Shown here: positions 7,351-15,305 of the stretch, piece by piece | Layout of the letters: each line of letters starts with the position of its first letter | Numbering within the stretch: position 1 is the first letter of the stretch | Assembly (NCBI GenBank): GCA_963931525.1 | Contig: OZ007023.1 | Span: forward strand, 1,116,001 to 1,180,000 | From: Fimenecus sp900545625 | Lineage (GTDB): Bacteria; Bacillota; Clostridia; Oscillospirales; Acutalibacteraceae | Length of the DNA: 64,000 bases | Direction of reading: 5' to 3' | Position numbers and translations under genes: made by a program | The notes under the pieces: model-generated | Database searches by the model: none | Told to the model about the DNA's origin: nothing | Seen by the model: only the letters and a program-made list of their open reading frames with translations

Positions 7351-8589
7351 ATGAAAAATAAACACGGCGCCGTATTTTTGCTTGTGATTTGTTTACTGGT
7401 TTCTGTTTGGGTGCCGGCTTTTGCGGATAACGGTACATTTCAGTACGCCAATTATTCTGGTGGGGATGGCATCATACTTACCGATTACAGCGGGCCCGGC
7501 GGAGAGCTTGTTATCCCGGCCGAATACAACGGGAAACAAGTCGTGGCGGTGGGAAATCTCGGCGAGAACAAATCAGTTACCAAAGTTACTGTTCCCGAGG
7601 GAGTCACGCACTTAATTGGCAGCTTTCAAAATATGTCGGCATTAAAAGAAGTTGTTTTGCCGAACAGTTTGAAGGAAATCTGGTCTTTTACTTTCAGCAA
7701 CACAGGGCTTACGACGCTTTCCCTTCCCCGTGGTGTAACGACATTAATTTTAGATGCTATATGTAACAATGCGAATTTAAAATCTATTTCCATCCCGGCT
7801 TCTTGCGAGGTAATACCTACGGCAGCTATCCATTCCAACCCGGCGCTGCAATTGTTTTCGATTGATCCCGGGAATCCGAATTGGACGACAACAGCGAACG
7901 GTACGTTGCTGATGCATAAAGCAACGCATGAGGTCGTTTCTTGTGCCGGTGGTGCGGTTCCAAAAGTTTTGACAGTGCCTGATGAGGTAAAAGCGCTTCG
8001 TTCGTTTTCTCTTTCCGGCTGTCCGAGCTTGGAGACTTTGATTTTGCCGGAATCCATCAATAGCATGGACGGTGACGTAGTTTTAAATTGTCCGCAGCTT
8101 AAAACGATTTATGCAAAAGCCGCCAGTTTTGACCTCCCGCCATATGCTTTTTATCAAATCTCCGGGCAAGTGACGGTATATTGTAATCGTTCTTCCGATA
8201 TGGAGGACCCTACGGATTTTACGGTTAAGCCTTACGTCAGCGGAATGGAAAAAACCAATCTGAGTCAAGCCACGGCAGAAGGGGAGGTTGTCACGTCCCC
8301 GAAATCATCTTCAGTGAAATCCAGCGGAACAGACTCCGTAACATCCGATTCTGAAGTAACAACCGGTGCTGTACTTTCCACGGAAACAGCGACCACGGAT
8401 TGCAACAATGCGCCAGAAGCAGTTGCCAATTTAGATGTACAAGCTTCGGGAAATGTCGAAGAGCAAACACCGAAATCTTATTATGGATGGTGGATCGGTG
8501 GAACTGTCTGTGTGTTCTTACTGGCGGCGGGTGTGACGTTGGTTGTTCTAAAGAAAAAAGGGAAAATACAACTTAAGAAAAAAACATAA
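7351..8589 (+). CDS. Secreted BspA-type leucine-rich-repeat protein, membrane anchored
   Basis: A 412-residue surface protein. Residues 1-25 are a signal peptide ending VPAFADN. Residues ~30-290 carry irregular LRR_5/BspA-like repeats, visible as recurring units such as KVTVPEGVTHL, EVVLPNSLKEI and TLILPESINSM. A Ser/Thr-rich linker (~300-370) precedes one membrane helix (WWIGGTVCVFLLAAGVTLVV) and a Lys-rich tail, so the LRR domain should sit outside the membrane. There is no LPxTG motif. AAAGGGGAAG precedes the ATG and a strong terminator follows. BspA-like domains often bind host or bacterial surface ligands; the ligand here is unknown. It stands alone between the prophage scraps and an island of envelope proteins. 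Confidence 0.8.
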   Translation: MKNKHGAVFLLVICLLVSVWVPAFADNGTFQYANYSGGDGIILTDYSGPGGELVIPAEYNGKQVVAVGNLGENKSVTKVTVPEGVTHLIGSFQNMSALKEVVLPNSLKEIWSFTFSNTGLTTLSLPRGVTTLILDAICNNANLKSISIPASCEVIPTAAIHSNPALQLFSIDPGNPNWTTTANGTLLMHKATHEVVSCAGGAVPKVLTVPDEVKALRSFSLSGCPSLETLILPESINSMDGDVVLNCPQLKTIYAKAASFDLPPYAFYQISGQVTVYCNRSSDMEDPTDFTVKPYVSGMEKTNLSQATAEGEVVTSPKSSSVKSSGTDSVTSDSEVTTGAVLSTETATTDCNNAPEAVANLDVQASGNVEEQTPKSYYGWWIGGTVCVFLLAAGVTLVVLKKKGKIQLKKKT

Positions 8590-8598
8590 AGAAAAAGC

Positions 8599-8636
8599 AA
8601 AAACCGCCTGCAAGCTTCGGCTTGCGGGCGGTTTTC
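8599..8636 (+). terminator. Intrinsic terminator after LRR protein
   Basis: AAAACCGCCTGCAAG and CTTGCGGGCGGTTTT pair over a CTTCGG loop; the T run closes the stem. Confidence 0.9.
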
Positions 8637-8637
8637 A

Positions 8638-8775
8638 TTATATCGATGCGGAAAAATCCCGCATTTTTTCTGTTCTCGTCTTCTGGCTGTTGCAGTGGTA
8701 TTTGTAGGTGCCTTTGTAAATGAAGACGGTTACCGCTTTTGTCGTACCTTTACCAGGGACTATCATTCCCGACAT
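8638..8775 (-). CDS. Possible 45-residue ORF or gene remnant
   Basis: On the minus strand an ATG frame encodes MSGMIVPGKGTTKAVTVFIY continuing KGTYKYHCNSQKT. It reads more like protein than random sequence (basic, patterned), but only a weak GGA precedes the start and the frame is short. It may be the tail of a lost gene. The rest of 8776-8869 shows nothing I can support. Confidence 0.25.
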   Translation of the reverse strand: MSGMIVPGKGTTKAVTVFIYKGTYKYHCNSQKTRTEKMRDFSASI

Positions 8776-8869
8776 TTTGTCCAATGAGCAGCAAAACGTA
8801 CATTACAGCTTTACTTATGCTGAAGGGCACATTTGTTCAAAAACACGATTCAGCCAAAGATCTTACCTT

Positions 8870-9247
8870 CTAAGTGAATGCTGCATAGCAAAACACAAGG
8901 AAAACGCCCGTGCAAAGAAACGGCCAGGCAACAAGGCTGAATTTTGCGAATGAATTTGGATAGGTCACTCTCTTTTCTTTTATTCCGCGTAGGGCAACAT
9001 ACCAAAGCCACATGGAAAAACCGTATGCGATGCATATAAAAAGGAATGTAAAAACAGCAGCTATCAAAGAATCAGGAAGCAATTCTGCACAGAGTCTCCA
9101 GGGCGCAAGGACGAATCCGAAACCAAGCCCCCACCAAAATAAAATTTTGATATACCATGGAATATTTTTTGCTCGTGCTTTCCATAAAGCCCATATGGAA
9201 CCCCCGCAAACGATAACGGCGGCGAGCAAACTCAACGCAAGATTCAT
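8870..9247 (-). CDS. Four-helix membrane protein, unknown
   Basis: A 125-residue hydrophobic protein with about four membrane helices: residues 4-22, 33-52, 58-83 and 103-124. Trp residues are concentrated at predicted membrane edges (WALWKARAKNIPWYIKILFWW). GAGAGG lies nine bases upstream of the ATG. I do not recognise a family. It is the last gene of a minus-strand run of small membrane proteins and lipoproteins (12776 down to 8870) that share no known enzymes, suggesting a lineage-specific envelope locus. Confidence 0.65.
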   Translation of the reverse strand: MNLALSLLAAVIVCGGSIWALWKARAKNIPWYIKILFWWGLGFGFVLAPWRLCAELLPDSLIAAVFTFLFICIAYGFSMWLWYVALRGIKEKRVTYPNSFAKFSLVAWPFLCTGVFLVFCYAAFT

Positions 9248-9289
9248 AAATTCAGCCTCTCTCTATCCGACGCATCATGATCACATTGC

Positions 9290-9877
9290 CTACTGCAAAA
9301 TCAGCGCCTCCTGCACGGTTTCAAAATCTTCTCCGGCAAGGTATGTGATCTCTAACGTGCGCTCGTCCAAAAACACAGCGTCGGTCAGTGCGCCCGCAGG
9401 AACGCCGGTCTCGGAAAAATCGCGGTTAAACGACCAAAAAACGGTTTCGTCAAAAATATCCCGCACGATTAACTGCGCGTCTTGCCCGTTTAGAGCCATA
9501 TACACGATTTTCCCGTTTTCGATCAACTGCGGATTTTCATATATCGGAGAAACGCGACTGTCGGCAACGTCAAAAAATTGATATTGCGTCACATTGCCTG
9601 CGCCTGTGCGTTGCTGCAAGATCCCGTTTTCCAACAGCCGAAACTGCGGCTTTGTTTGCAGCATGGATTCCTCCAAAATATCCCCGTCGGCATTGCAAAT
9701 CGTAACGGCATAGGCGATCTCTCCCGTCTGCGTGCGCGCTTCCGAAACGGAGTAGAACGCATCTGCTTCTTGGCCTGCCCCGCACGCGGTGCAAAGTAAA
9801 AAAGAGATCCCTATGCAAACCCCGCATACCGAAACGGCAAGGCGGCGTAAGCCGCGTTTTGGTCGGTGAAGTCTCAT
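9290..9877 (-). CDS. Putative lipoprotein, paralogue 1
   Basis: A 195-residue secreted protein. The start ATG at 9875-9877 (MRLHRPKRGLRRLAV) is chosen over the longer frame because AAAGGAG lies eight bases upstream. The signal peptide ends FLLCTACGAG, with a lipobox ending in Cys, so the mature protein should be lipid-anchored outside the membrane. The body has repeated short beta-strand patterns (IAYAVTICNADGDILEESML, IVYMALNGQDAQLIVRDIFD). The same layout, including an IVRDIFDxxxFxxxFxRDFSE segment, is found in the next two genes, so the three are paralogues. Function unknown; possibly a beta-propeller-like sensor or a substrate-binding module. Confidence 0.7.
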   Translation of the reverse strand: MRLHRPKRGLRRLAVSVCGVCIGISFLLCTACGAGQEADAFYSVSEARTQTGEIAYAVTICNADGDILEESMLQTKPQFRLLENGILQQRTGAGNVTQYQFFDVADSRVSPIYENPQLIENGKIVYMALNGQDAQLIVRDIFDETVFWSFNRDFSETGVPAGALTDAVFLDERTLEITYLAGEDFETVQEALILQ

Positions 9878-9937
9878 GCTGGCGCTCCTTTCTCTGCACT
9901 GTGCCGCGAAAAGCCGGGTACACATCCCGAATCGGGA

Positions 9938-10591
9938 CTATAAATCAAAAATTTCCGTAACCACTTCGTCATCCGGGAGCTGCCAATAAGTCAATTTAAG
10001 CTGCTTTCCGTCTTGCAGGAATTCGGGCTTGCAATCACCCAGCACACAGCTAACGGAAAAATCTCGGTCAAATTCTTTGTAATATGTTGCGGAATCAAAC
10101 ATATTCTGCACGACCAAAAGGATCTCTTCTCCGCGCATTGAAAAATAGGCAACTGTTTCGCCGTGTGTTGCCAAAGGCATGGAGAAAAATGGAGATACGC
10201 GCTCCCTTGCAGTATCGTAATAGCGCACATCCCACAAAGGGCCGCCGTAGCCATATGTCAACTGCAAAATGCCATTCTTTTCATCGAATAAGCAGCCGCC
10301 GCGCCAATCGTGATACCCCTGGTCGAGCGTTTCGCCGTTGTCATCCAGCACGACATAGCGATACGCGGTTTCTTCCGCATTGGTATAAATTTGGTAGTTG
10401 TCGCCTTCTTCGCATAAAACATCAACAGAACTTAATATATCCCAGTTTCTATCTGCATTTTCCGTGTCAGCTATACTGCTTTCTGCCGAAGCTTCCGCGT
10501 TGACGGCAGTGCTTTCGGAACGGCAGGCTGAAAAAGAGAAAACGAGCAAACAAAGCGCGGTAATAAGGCCGCAAAACCGTAATTTTTCCAT
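9938..10591 (-). CDS. Putative lipoprotein, paralogue 2
   Basis: A 217-residue secreted protein starting MEKLRFCGLITALCLLVFSF with lipobox FSAC; the ATG at 10589-10591 follows GGAAGGAGAG closely. After a Ser/Ala/Glu-rich linker the body runs through the same elements as its neighbours: YRYVVLDDNGETLDQG, VRYYDTARERVSPFF and LLVVQNMFDSATYYKEFDRD. The match to the 9290 gene is patchy but collinear, so they arose by duplication. The mature protein should be exported and lipid-anchored. No known domain was recognised and no catalytic motif is evident. Confidence 0.7.
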   Translation of the reverse strand: MEKLRFCGLITALCLLVFSFSACRSESTAVNAEASAESSIADTENADRNWDILSSVDVLCEEGDNYQIYTNAEETAYRYVVLDDNGETLDQGYHDWRGGCLFDEKNGILQLTYGYGGPLWDVRYYDTARERVSPFFSMPLATHGETVAYFSMRGEEILLVVQNMFDSATYYKEFDRDFSVSCVLGDCKPEFLQDGKQLKLTYWQLPDDEVVTEIFDL

Positions 10592-10683
10592 GGAACTCTC
10601 CTTCCATAACCGGAAATCCAAAAGGCATAGCCCGTTTTCAAATTTCACATCTTTCCCGCGGTGCACCAAAACGTCACGGGCTT

Positions 10684-11187
10684 TTATCCCAACACAAACC
10701 GCTGCGTTTCCTCGTGCAAATCTTCCCCGGAAAGATACAGAATGTTCAGCCCAGTGCCGTCCTGTGTGAATGCCGCAGATAAGACCGGCTCGCCCACCTC
10801 AGCGAGCGGCGGGGAAAACTCGGAAAACGTTTTTTGATAGGCGTCCTGATCAAAAATGTCCTGCACAACGACGCTTTGCCCGTTGCCGTAAGCAACCCGG
10901 CTGCCTTGCACGTCATAGATACATGTGAAGGTTTCTGACTTCACACCGTTTGCATAGTCATAGAAAAATCCCCATTGCGTACTCGCGCCCGTGCCTGTTT
11001 GCAGGGAAAAGGTCAAAAGCTGCCCGTCCATTGTGATTTCCGGCGGGCGTGTGCTCTCACCATGCTCGATCACTTCGCCGCCGCGGCCGTAAACCGTATA
11101 AATGAAACGACTTCTATTGCAATAAGAATTCGATATTTCTTTTTTCTTAAAATTGTATACATTTTGATCCTCGGCAAGCGTGCCATT
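10684..11187 (-). pseudogene. Lipoprotein paralogue 3, missing signal peptide and start
   Basis: The frame is open from the codon after the stop of the 11188 gene down to 10684 and aligns with its two neighbours (RFIYTVYGRGGEVIEHGEST; VVVQDIFDQDAYQKTFSEFS; a final LYLSGEDLHEETQRFVLG). Unlike them it has no signal peptide, no lipobox and no ATG; the only internal start is a GTG at 11071-11073 inside the conserved region without a good ribosome binding site. The simplest reading is a deletion that removed the first ~50 codons and joined the rest directly to the upstream membrane-protein gene. The remainder shows no frameshift, so the event may be recent. Confidence 0.65.
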
Positions 11188-11568
11188 TTAATCGATCAGT
11201 TCAAGAAATAATCCGAACAGAATACATATTGCTAAGCCAATCAAGCACCCTTTGATTACCTTCATGTTTTTTTGTTCGATTTCACCGTGCTTATATCCCC
11301 AAAAACAAAGGGTGAAAAAAGCAACAAGGAATACAACGACTGTAACGATCAAGGCTCTGAAAAATACAGAATTCGATAAAAGCCCTGTCTCTAAGCCAAT
11401 GCGCAAGCCAACAACCGCGAAGCCTAAGCACGTTGCAGCGATGTACATCCCTTTGTGTGTTTTACTTAGTCTTTTTCGGTAGTAGATGATGCTAAACAAG
11501 AGAAAGAGAGAAAGCCCCGAAAACAGAATCACAAACACTTCAAAAGGTAACGCAGAAACGAAATACAT
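11188..11568 (-). CDS. Small membrane protein, unknown
   Basis: A 126-residue protein with about four membrane helices (residues 8-29, 40-60, 69-90 and 104-124) and basic loops (YYRKRLSKTHKG), giving an inside-positive pattern. TAGGAGGAAAAT before the ATG is a strong ribosome binding site. It resembles the next upstream gene (11622) in size, helix layout and loop composition, so they may be distant paralogues. No family is recognised. The decayed lipoprotein copy abuts its stop codon. Confidence 0.6.
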   Translation of the reverse strand: MYFVSALPFEVFVILFSGLSLFLLFSIIYYRKRLSKTHKGMYIAATCLGFAVVGLRIGLETGLLSNSVFFRALIVTVVVFLVAFFTLCFWGYKHGEIEQKNMKVIKGCLIGLAICILFGLFLELID

Positions 11569-11621
11569 ATTTTCCTCCTAAATAGGGCGGGCGGTATTTG
11601 TTTTTCAAAAGCAAGGAGATC

Positions 11622-12014
11622 TCAGTTCCAAAAAATGAAGCACAGTGCAGCGATCAAAACAACGATTGGCAAGAGGATCAAACCGATTTTTATGCGCCGC
11701 ATTTCCGCAGGGGAAACCGACTTTTCGTGATATTTTTTCCATCCCCTGTAATATACCGCGATAAGGAGGATAAGCAAATAAAGAATCAAGCATATAGCCG
11801 CTGCCCTTTGTAATGCGGGGTCATGCCCTTGCCGATTTACTACACGAAAAATTATCGTCGGAGCGGAAGAAAACCCAACGACCAAAAAAAGAGCAAAATC
11901 CGTCTTATCGCCTTTTTTCTTATATTGTATGGCAGCCGAAAAGCAGATAACAGAAAGCACAATACCCAAAACTACAAAAAGACCGGTTGGAATTGCGTTA
12001 ACGAAGCTTATCAT
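11622..12014 (-). CDS. Small membrane protein, unknown
   Basis: A 130-residue protein with four likely membrane helices: ~8-28, 40-56, 75-95 and 110-128, with a Lys/Arg-rich cytoplasmic loop (YYRGWKKYHEKSVSPAEMRR). The ATG at 12012-12014 (MISFVNAIPTG) is preferred to the upstream GTG; GGTGA just before it is a weak ribosome binding site, so the start is uncertain. It lies in the same minus-strand series of envelope proteins. No catalytic or transport motif is seen. Confidence 0.55.
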   Translation of the reverse strand: MISFVNAIPTGLFVVLGIVLSVICFSAAIQYKKKGDKTDFALFLVVGFSSAPTIIFRVVNRQGHDPALQRAAAICLILYLLILLIAVYYRGWKKYHEKSVSPAEMRRIKIGLILLPIVVLIAALCFIFWN

Positions 12015-12056
12015 AGTAATCACCGATGTACTGGGATGTAATATGTTACGCTCACT

Positions 12057-12776
12057 TTACAAAGCGATCTCTACCTCAATATGATCACCGCCCACATGGC
12101 GGACGGGGATGCTGACGCCGACAGTCTGCGGTGTGACGTAGCTTTGGCAGCTCAAGCGGTCGGCGTCGCACGATTGCAAAGCAGACAAAAGCACATCCGC
12201 ATTCGGATAATCCGCCTGAAAAACCTCCCAAATTTCGGAAGAGACGCTTTCCTGCACTGCCGCATAAAGTGTTTCAGCAAATGCTTCATCTACAGGGTGA
12301 AGCATGGAAAGCTTGACTGCCCAACCGCTTTGCAGATCGTAGGTGCGCGTCTGAAACAGGCTCGTGGGATACGCCGCCGTGCGGACGCTGCCCGTCCCGG
12401 TAAATGCAATGCTCAAATATTCGGTATCGTACCGCTTGATCTCATATGTAAGCTCTAATTGCAGATCCGAAAACGTTTCGCCGTAATACGCCTCTGCAAA
12501 GCCGGTCACAAAATCCAGAATATCCGCATTGATCTCCTGCATACCCTCCGCCGCAAACACGGGGTAAGTAATGGAGATCTGACTGTTTGCGTGAGAAGTA
12601 TCCGTATAGACCTCATCCCGCACAGAGAAATCCACTGCCGCGTCCGTGCTTGGCGCGGCGGCCGTTTCACCGGCACCGGCGGTCACTTCCACTGCCGCAG
12701 GCATTTCCGGAGAAGCACAGGCGCTCAAGCAGAGCAGCGCGGCTGCAAAGAGAATCAAAATGAAGGCTTTTTTCAT
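12057..12776 (-). CDS. Lipoprotein with DUF4163/RsiV-like domain
   Basis: A 239-residue lipoprotein: MKKAFILILFAAALLCLSAC gives a signal peptide and lipobox. After an Ala/Thr-rich linker, the segment ISITYPVF through EAYYGETF resembles the start of the DUF4163 (PdaC N-terminal) plus DUF3298/RsiV fold found in exported proteins that sense or bind wall-related ligands; DLQSGWAVKLSMLHP in the middle is typical of that family. AAAGGAG lies close to the ATG at 12774-12776. Function is unknown, but an anti-sigma or ligand-binding role would fit the fold. The family call is from memory of patterns and is moderate. Confidence 0.6.
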   Translation of the reverse strand: MKKAFILILFAAALLCLSACASPEMPAAVEVTAGAGETAAAPSTDAAVDFSVRDEVYTDTSHANSQISITYPVFAAEGMQEINADILDFVTGFAEAYYGETFSDLQLELTYEIKRYDTEYLSIAFTGTGSVRTAAYPTSLFQTRTYDLQSGWAVKLSMLHPVDEAFAETLYAAVQESVSSEIWEVFQADYPNADVLLSALQSCDADRLSCQSYVTPQTVGVSIPVRHVGGDHIEVEIAL

Positions 12777-12840
12777 GGATCCTTCTCCTTTCAACTCGTG
12801 TTCACGATTCGTGTTTACGAAAATGCAACATCCGGGCGTC

Positions 12841-13254
12841 TCACAACAGACCGTCTTCCGGCGTGAATGCTTCCGGGGTTATGCCGATCTGTGTACATGA
12901 AACACGCAGCGCGTTCCCGGAGATAAACAGAACCAGACCCTCCACCGCCTGTTTCAGCCCTTCGCGCTTGTATTTTTCATCGGCTTGTGCGAGGAGCCTC
13001 TGCGTCAAAGGCGCGTTTCGCCCTTCTTCGACAGTCCAATCATAGATATTAGGCGAATATCCCCAATCGTCGCAGCACTGCATATCGATCCCGTAGACAG
13101 AACGGAATTCGATGCAGTAAGCGGTGCGCACAGGATGGATCTTTGTGTGAAACCGCAGCGTGTGCGTCTCTTCGTCGTATTGAAACCCCAGAAAAATACC
13201 GTCGTGCAGGTAGGGGAGTTCGACGTTTACATTGTCACGTGTGATCGTCAGCAA
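12841..13254 (-). CDS. Conserved-looking cytosolic protein, unknown
   Basis: A 137-residue soluble protein. The open frame has an ATG at 13278, but AAGGAGG lies inside that extension and eight bases before a TTG (13252-13254) that starts MLTITRDNVNVELPYLHDGI; the TTG start is therefore chosen. The sequence alternates strand-like segments (FLGFQYDEETHTLRFHTKIH) with a helical C-terminal half (LTQRLLAQADEKYKREGLKQ). No signal peptide or membrane segment. It lies within the envelope-protein island but is not itself exported. I recognise no family. Confidence 0.55.
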   Translation of the reverse strand: MLTITRDNVNVELPYLHDGIFLGFQYDEETHTLRFHTKIHPVRTAYCIEFRSVYGIDMQCCDDWGYSPNIYDWTVEEGRNAPLTQRLLAQADEKYKREGLKQAVEGLVLFISGNALRVSCTQIGITPEAFTPEDGLL

Positions 13255-13321
13255 AATATGTACCTCCTTTTGAAGCACTGTGCTTTAAAAAGGCTTTCGT
13301 CAAAACACGGTCTTATTCGTC

Positions 13322-13813
13322 TTAACGTTGTTTTCCCGTTTTGTAAAGCCGCTTTTCGAGCTTGGGGTCGATTATGACATTCGGATTTTTCGCTTTGGCG
13401 TTCTCTATGATTTGCCGCCAAAATGCAGAATTGTTTTCATGATAGCTGCCAACACCGACTTTCCCCAAGCTGCCGCAATCTATGATGAGGCTTTCCAAAA
13501 CACGTATGTGCGAAATCCCAAAGTGCCGTATGCCGACGATTTGATCGAATGAAATTTCGTGAATATTTCCGGAATTCGGAAAGACCAGCTTTTCTTCGTT
13601 GATTTGTGCCGGATTTTTATAATTAAACCATATAAAGCCCATCCCGGGAATCGCGCCGAACAAGGCTAAAGCCAGCAGCGCCAAGGTTTCCAAAAACGAG
13701 CGCGTATACCAGTATGCTGCGCAAAAGACAATTACGAGCCATAACGCAAGGGAAACCATGTCACAAATATAATACCCTTTCTTATATTTGTAGGTTATCA
13801 TATGCTTTTTCAT
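13322..13813 (-). CDS. Two-helix membrane protein with PH-like soluble domain
   Basis: A 163-residue protein with the start at 13811-13813 (MKKHMITYKYKKGYY), supported by GAGGAG eight bases upstream. Two close membrane helices (~22-40 and 44-66) are followed by a soluble region with strand pattern EKLVFPNSGNIHEISFDQIV and LIIDCGSLGKVGVGSYHENN, a layout common in small bacterial membrane proteins with a PH-like domain. Function unknown. A strong hairpin (13853-13887) lies 40 bases upstream, so expression may depend on read-through or a promoter in that short gap. Confidence 0.6.
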   Translation of the reverse strand: MKKHMITYKYKKGYYICDMVSLALWLVIVFCAAYWYTRSFLETLALLALALFGAIPGMGFIWFNYKNPAQINEEKLVFPNSGNIHEISFDQIVGIRHFGISHIRVLESLIIDCGSLGKVGVGSYHENNSAFWRQIIENAKAKNPNVIIDPKLEKRLYKTGKQR

Positions 13814-13852
13814 GTTGTGCACTCCTCGGGGATGTTTATCTCTTTTACACAA

Positions 13853-13887
13853 AAAGCGCTGCGCTCCGTTTCGGAGCGCAGCGCTTT
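13853..13887 (-). terminator. Strong hairpin, likely terminator of the DUF368 gene
   Basis: AAAGCGCTGCGCTCCG and CGGAGCGCAGCGCTTT form 16 perfect pairs over a three-base loop; on the minus strand it runs into five T residues. Confidence 0.85.
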
Positions 13888-14013
13888 CTTGCGACTGTCT
13901 GTACCCTTTTCACCACGACCCCATAGTTTATTATATCGTGCCGGGGGTGGGAGTGTCAATATGCACGGAATAAATCCGGAAAAAAGATCTTTTTTGGTGA
14001 AAAGAGATAACGA

Positions 14014-14862
14014 TCAGGATTTTTCTTCAGCCTGTGGCTTTTTGAACCGTTGAATGACCTTATCCAAATTGCCGAAGAACAGGGAGAAGGCAAAGCCCAC
14101 GATCACCAATGCAATGCACAACACCCACTGCCCGGTGCCGGCAGGGACGCAAAGCGTGCCCGTTTCCTCATAGAGCACGTTCGGAATAATGGACAAAAAC
14201 AAACCGAAGATGATCGAAAACGTCCCGGTGTAGAAACGCTTGATCAGCTGGTTGATAATAAAGGAAAAGAGCAGCACACCGATGCCGAGTCCCACGGCGG
14301 CGGGGATGAGGATGCGGAAATTAAGGTCTGCAAGCGCGCTGACATACGTCTCATACAGCCCCAAAGAGGATAGGATGACGGCGCTGTCCACGCCCGGAAT
14401 AATGTAGGACCCCGCCACGGCAAGCCCGAGCAGCATCGACTGCAGGAAGTTCGGGTCGGTGACCGCCGGGAACAGGTCGCGGTTCAGGAAAAACAGCGAG
14501 AAGCCCGCCACTGCGGCGACAAGAATGAAAATATAGTATTTCCAATGGAAGCCGTTTTTCCGGACTTCGCGGAAAAACAGGGGAAGCGTCCCGATAACAA
14601 GCCCAAAAAAAGCATAGCGTGTGTAGATCTCATAGTTCTGCAGGAAAAAGTCGATCACCTTGCTGAACGCTAAAACGCCGACGCCAAAGCCCAAAAAGAG
14701 CGGAACAAGGAACGCTAAATTCTTTTTGAAATGCTTAAACAGCGTGCCGATGGCATTGACCGTTTTTTCGTATAGGCCGAAGATGACAAGCAGTACGCTG
14801 CCGCTCAAGCCCGGCGCTATGCCGCCGATACCGACGACGATACCCTTTAGAAAATTACGCAT
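14014..14862 (-). CDS. DUF368 (PopT-type) polyprenyl-phosphate translocase
   Basis: A 282-residue polytopic membrane protein of the DUF368 family, whose members return undecaprenyl phosphate across the membrane for reuse in wall synthesis (established for Gram-positive PopT). The start at 14860-14862 (MRNFLKGIVVGIGGIAPGLS) has AAGGAG eight bases upstream. The N-terminal GIAPGLSGSVLLVIFGLYE and the later repeat GSYIIPGVDSAVILSSLGLYE form the two inverted halves expected of the fold, with Gly-Pro and acidic residues in the re-entrant regions. About eight membrane helices. It is a single gene between hairpins. Functional assignment is by family only. Confidence 0.85.
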   Translation of the reverse strand: MRNFLKGIVVGIGGIAPGLSGSVLLVIFGLYEKTVNAIGTLFKHFKKNLAFLVPLFLGFGVGVLAFSKVIDFFLQNYEIYTRYAFFGLVIGTLPLFFREVRKNGFHWKYYIFILVAAVAGFSLFFLNRDLFPAVTDPNFLQSMLLGLAVAGSYIIPGVDSAVILSSLGLYETYVSALADLNFRILIPAAVGLGIGVLLFSFIINQLIKRFYTGTFSIIFGLFLSIIPNVLYEETGTLCVPAGTGQWVLCIALVIVGFAFSLFFGNLDKVIQRFKKPQAEEKS

Positions 14863-14932
14863 ATATGACTCCTTCGGTTCTCGTGCGGCGGCGTAGTTCC
14901 TGCGCCGCACGGTGTTGTATACCCTGACAAAG

Positions 14933-14961
14933 CATCAGCCGTCCGCGAGGGACGGCTGATG
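14933..14961 (-). terminator. Perfect hairpin between DUF368 gene and small membrane gene
   Basis: CATCAGCCGTCC pairs with GGACGGCTGATG over a five-base loop. On the minus strand it is followed by CTTTGTCA, only a weak T tract, so termination may be partial. Confidence 0.6.
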
Positions 14962-14979
14962 TGTCGGAATACTCAAAAA

Positions 14980-15168
14980 TCAAGCAACCGTTTCGGAAAC
15001 AAAAGTATCATCGCAGCACGAGCAGGAAACATAGTTTTCCGCATCATTGCCGATCACGACCTTTTTGCTTTCCACATATTTCTTCACTGCAACGTACACG
15101 CCGAAAGCGGCGGCAGCGACAGCAGCGATAACCGCAAGAATCTTCAAAACCTTTTTCGCTTTTTCCAT
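14980..15168 (-). CDS. Small single-helix membrane protein
   Basis: A 62-residue protein, MEKAKKVLKILAVIAAVAAA, with one Ala-rich membrane helix (~9-30) and a C-terminal soluble tail rich in Cys (YVSCSCCDDTFVSE). The ATG at 15166-15168 has AAGGAGG eight bases upstream, and a strong promoter precedes it, so it is likely expressed. The clustered Cys (CSCC) could bind metal or form disulfides, but there is no direct evidence. No family recognised. Confidence 0.65.
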   Translation of the reverse strand: MEKAKKVLKILAVIAAVAAAAFGVYVAVKKYVESKKVVIGNDAENYVSCSCCDDTFVSETVA

Positions 15169-15209
15169 GGAAACGTCCTCCTTAAATCGCAAAATTTGTG
15201 CTTAGTGTT

Positions 15210-15238
15210 ATTATAGACGCACCCACGGCAAAAGTCAA
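15210..15238 (-). promoter_or_regulatory. Sigma-A promoter for the 62-residue membrane protein
   Basis: TTGACT (15233-15238), 17-base spacer, TATAAT (15210-15215), read on the minus strand. Confidence 0.8.
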
Positions 15239-15305
15239 TAAAGAAATGGAAACTTTACCTGAACATCATATGGCTTTTGATGCGTTGGGCACGGCTCACG
15301 GCACC

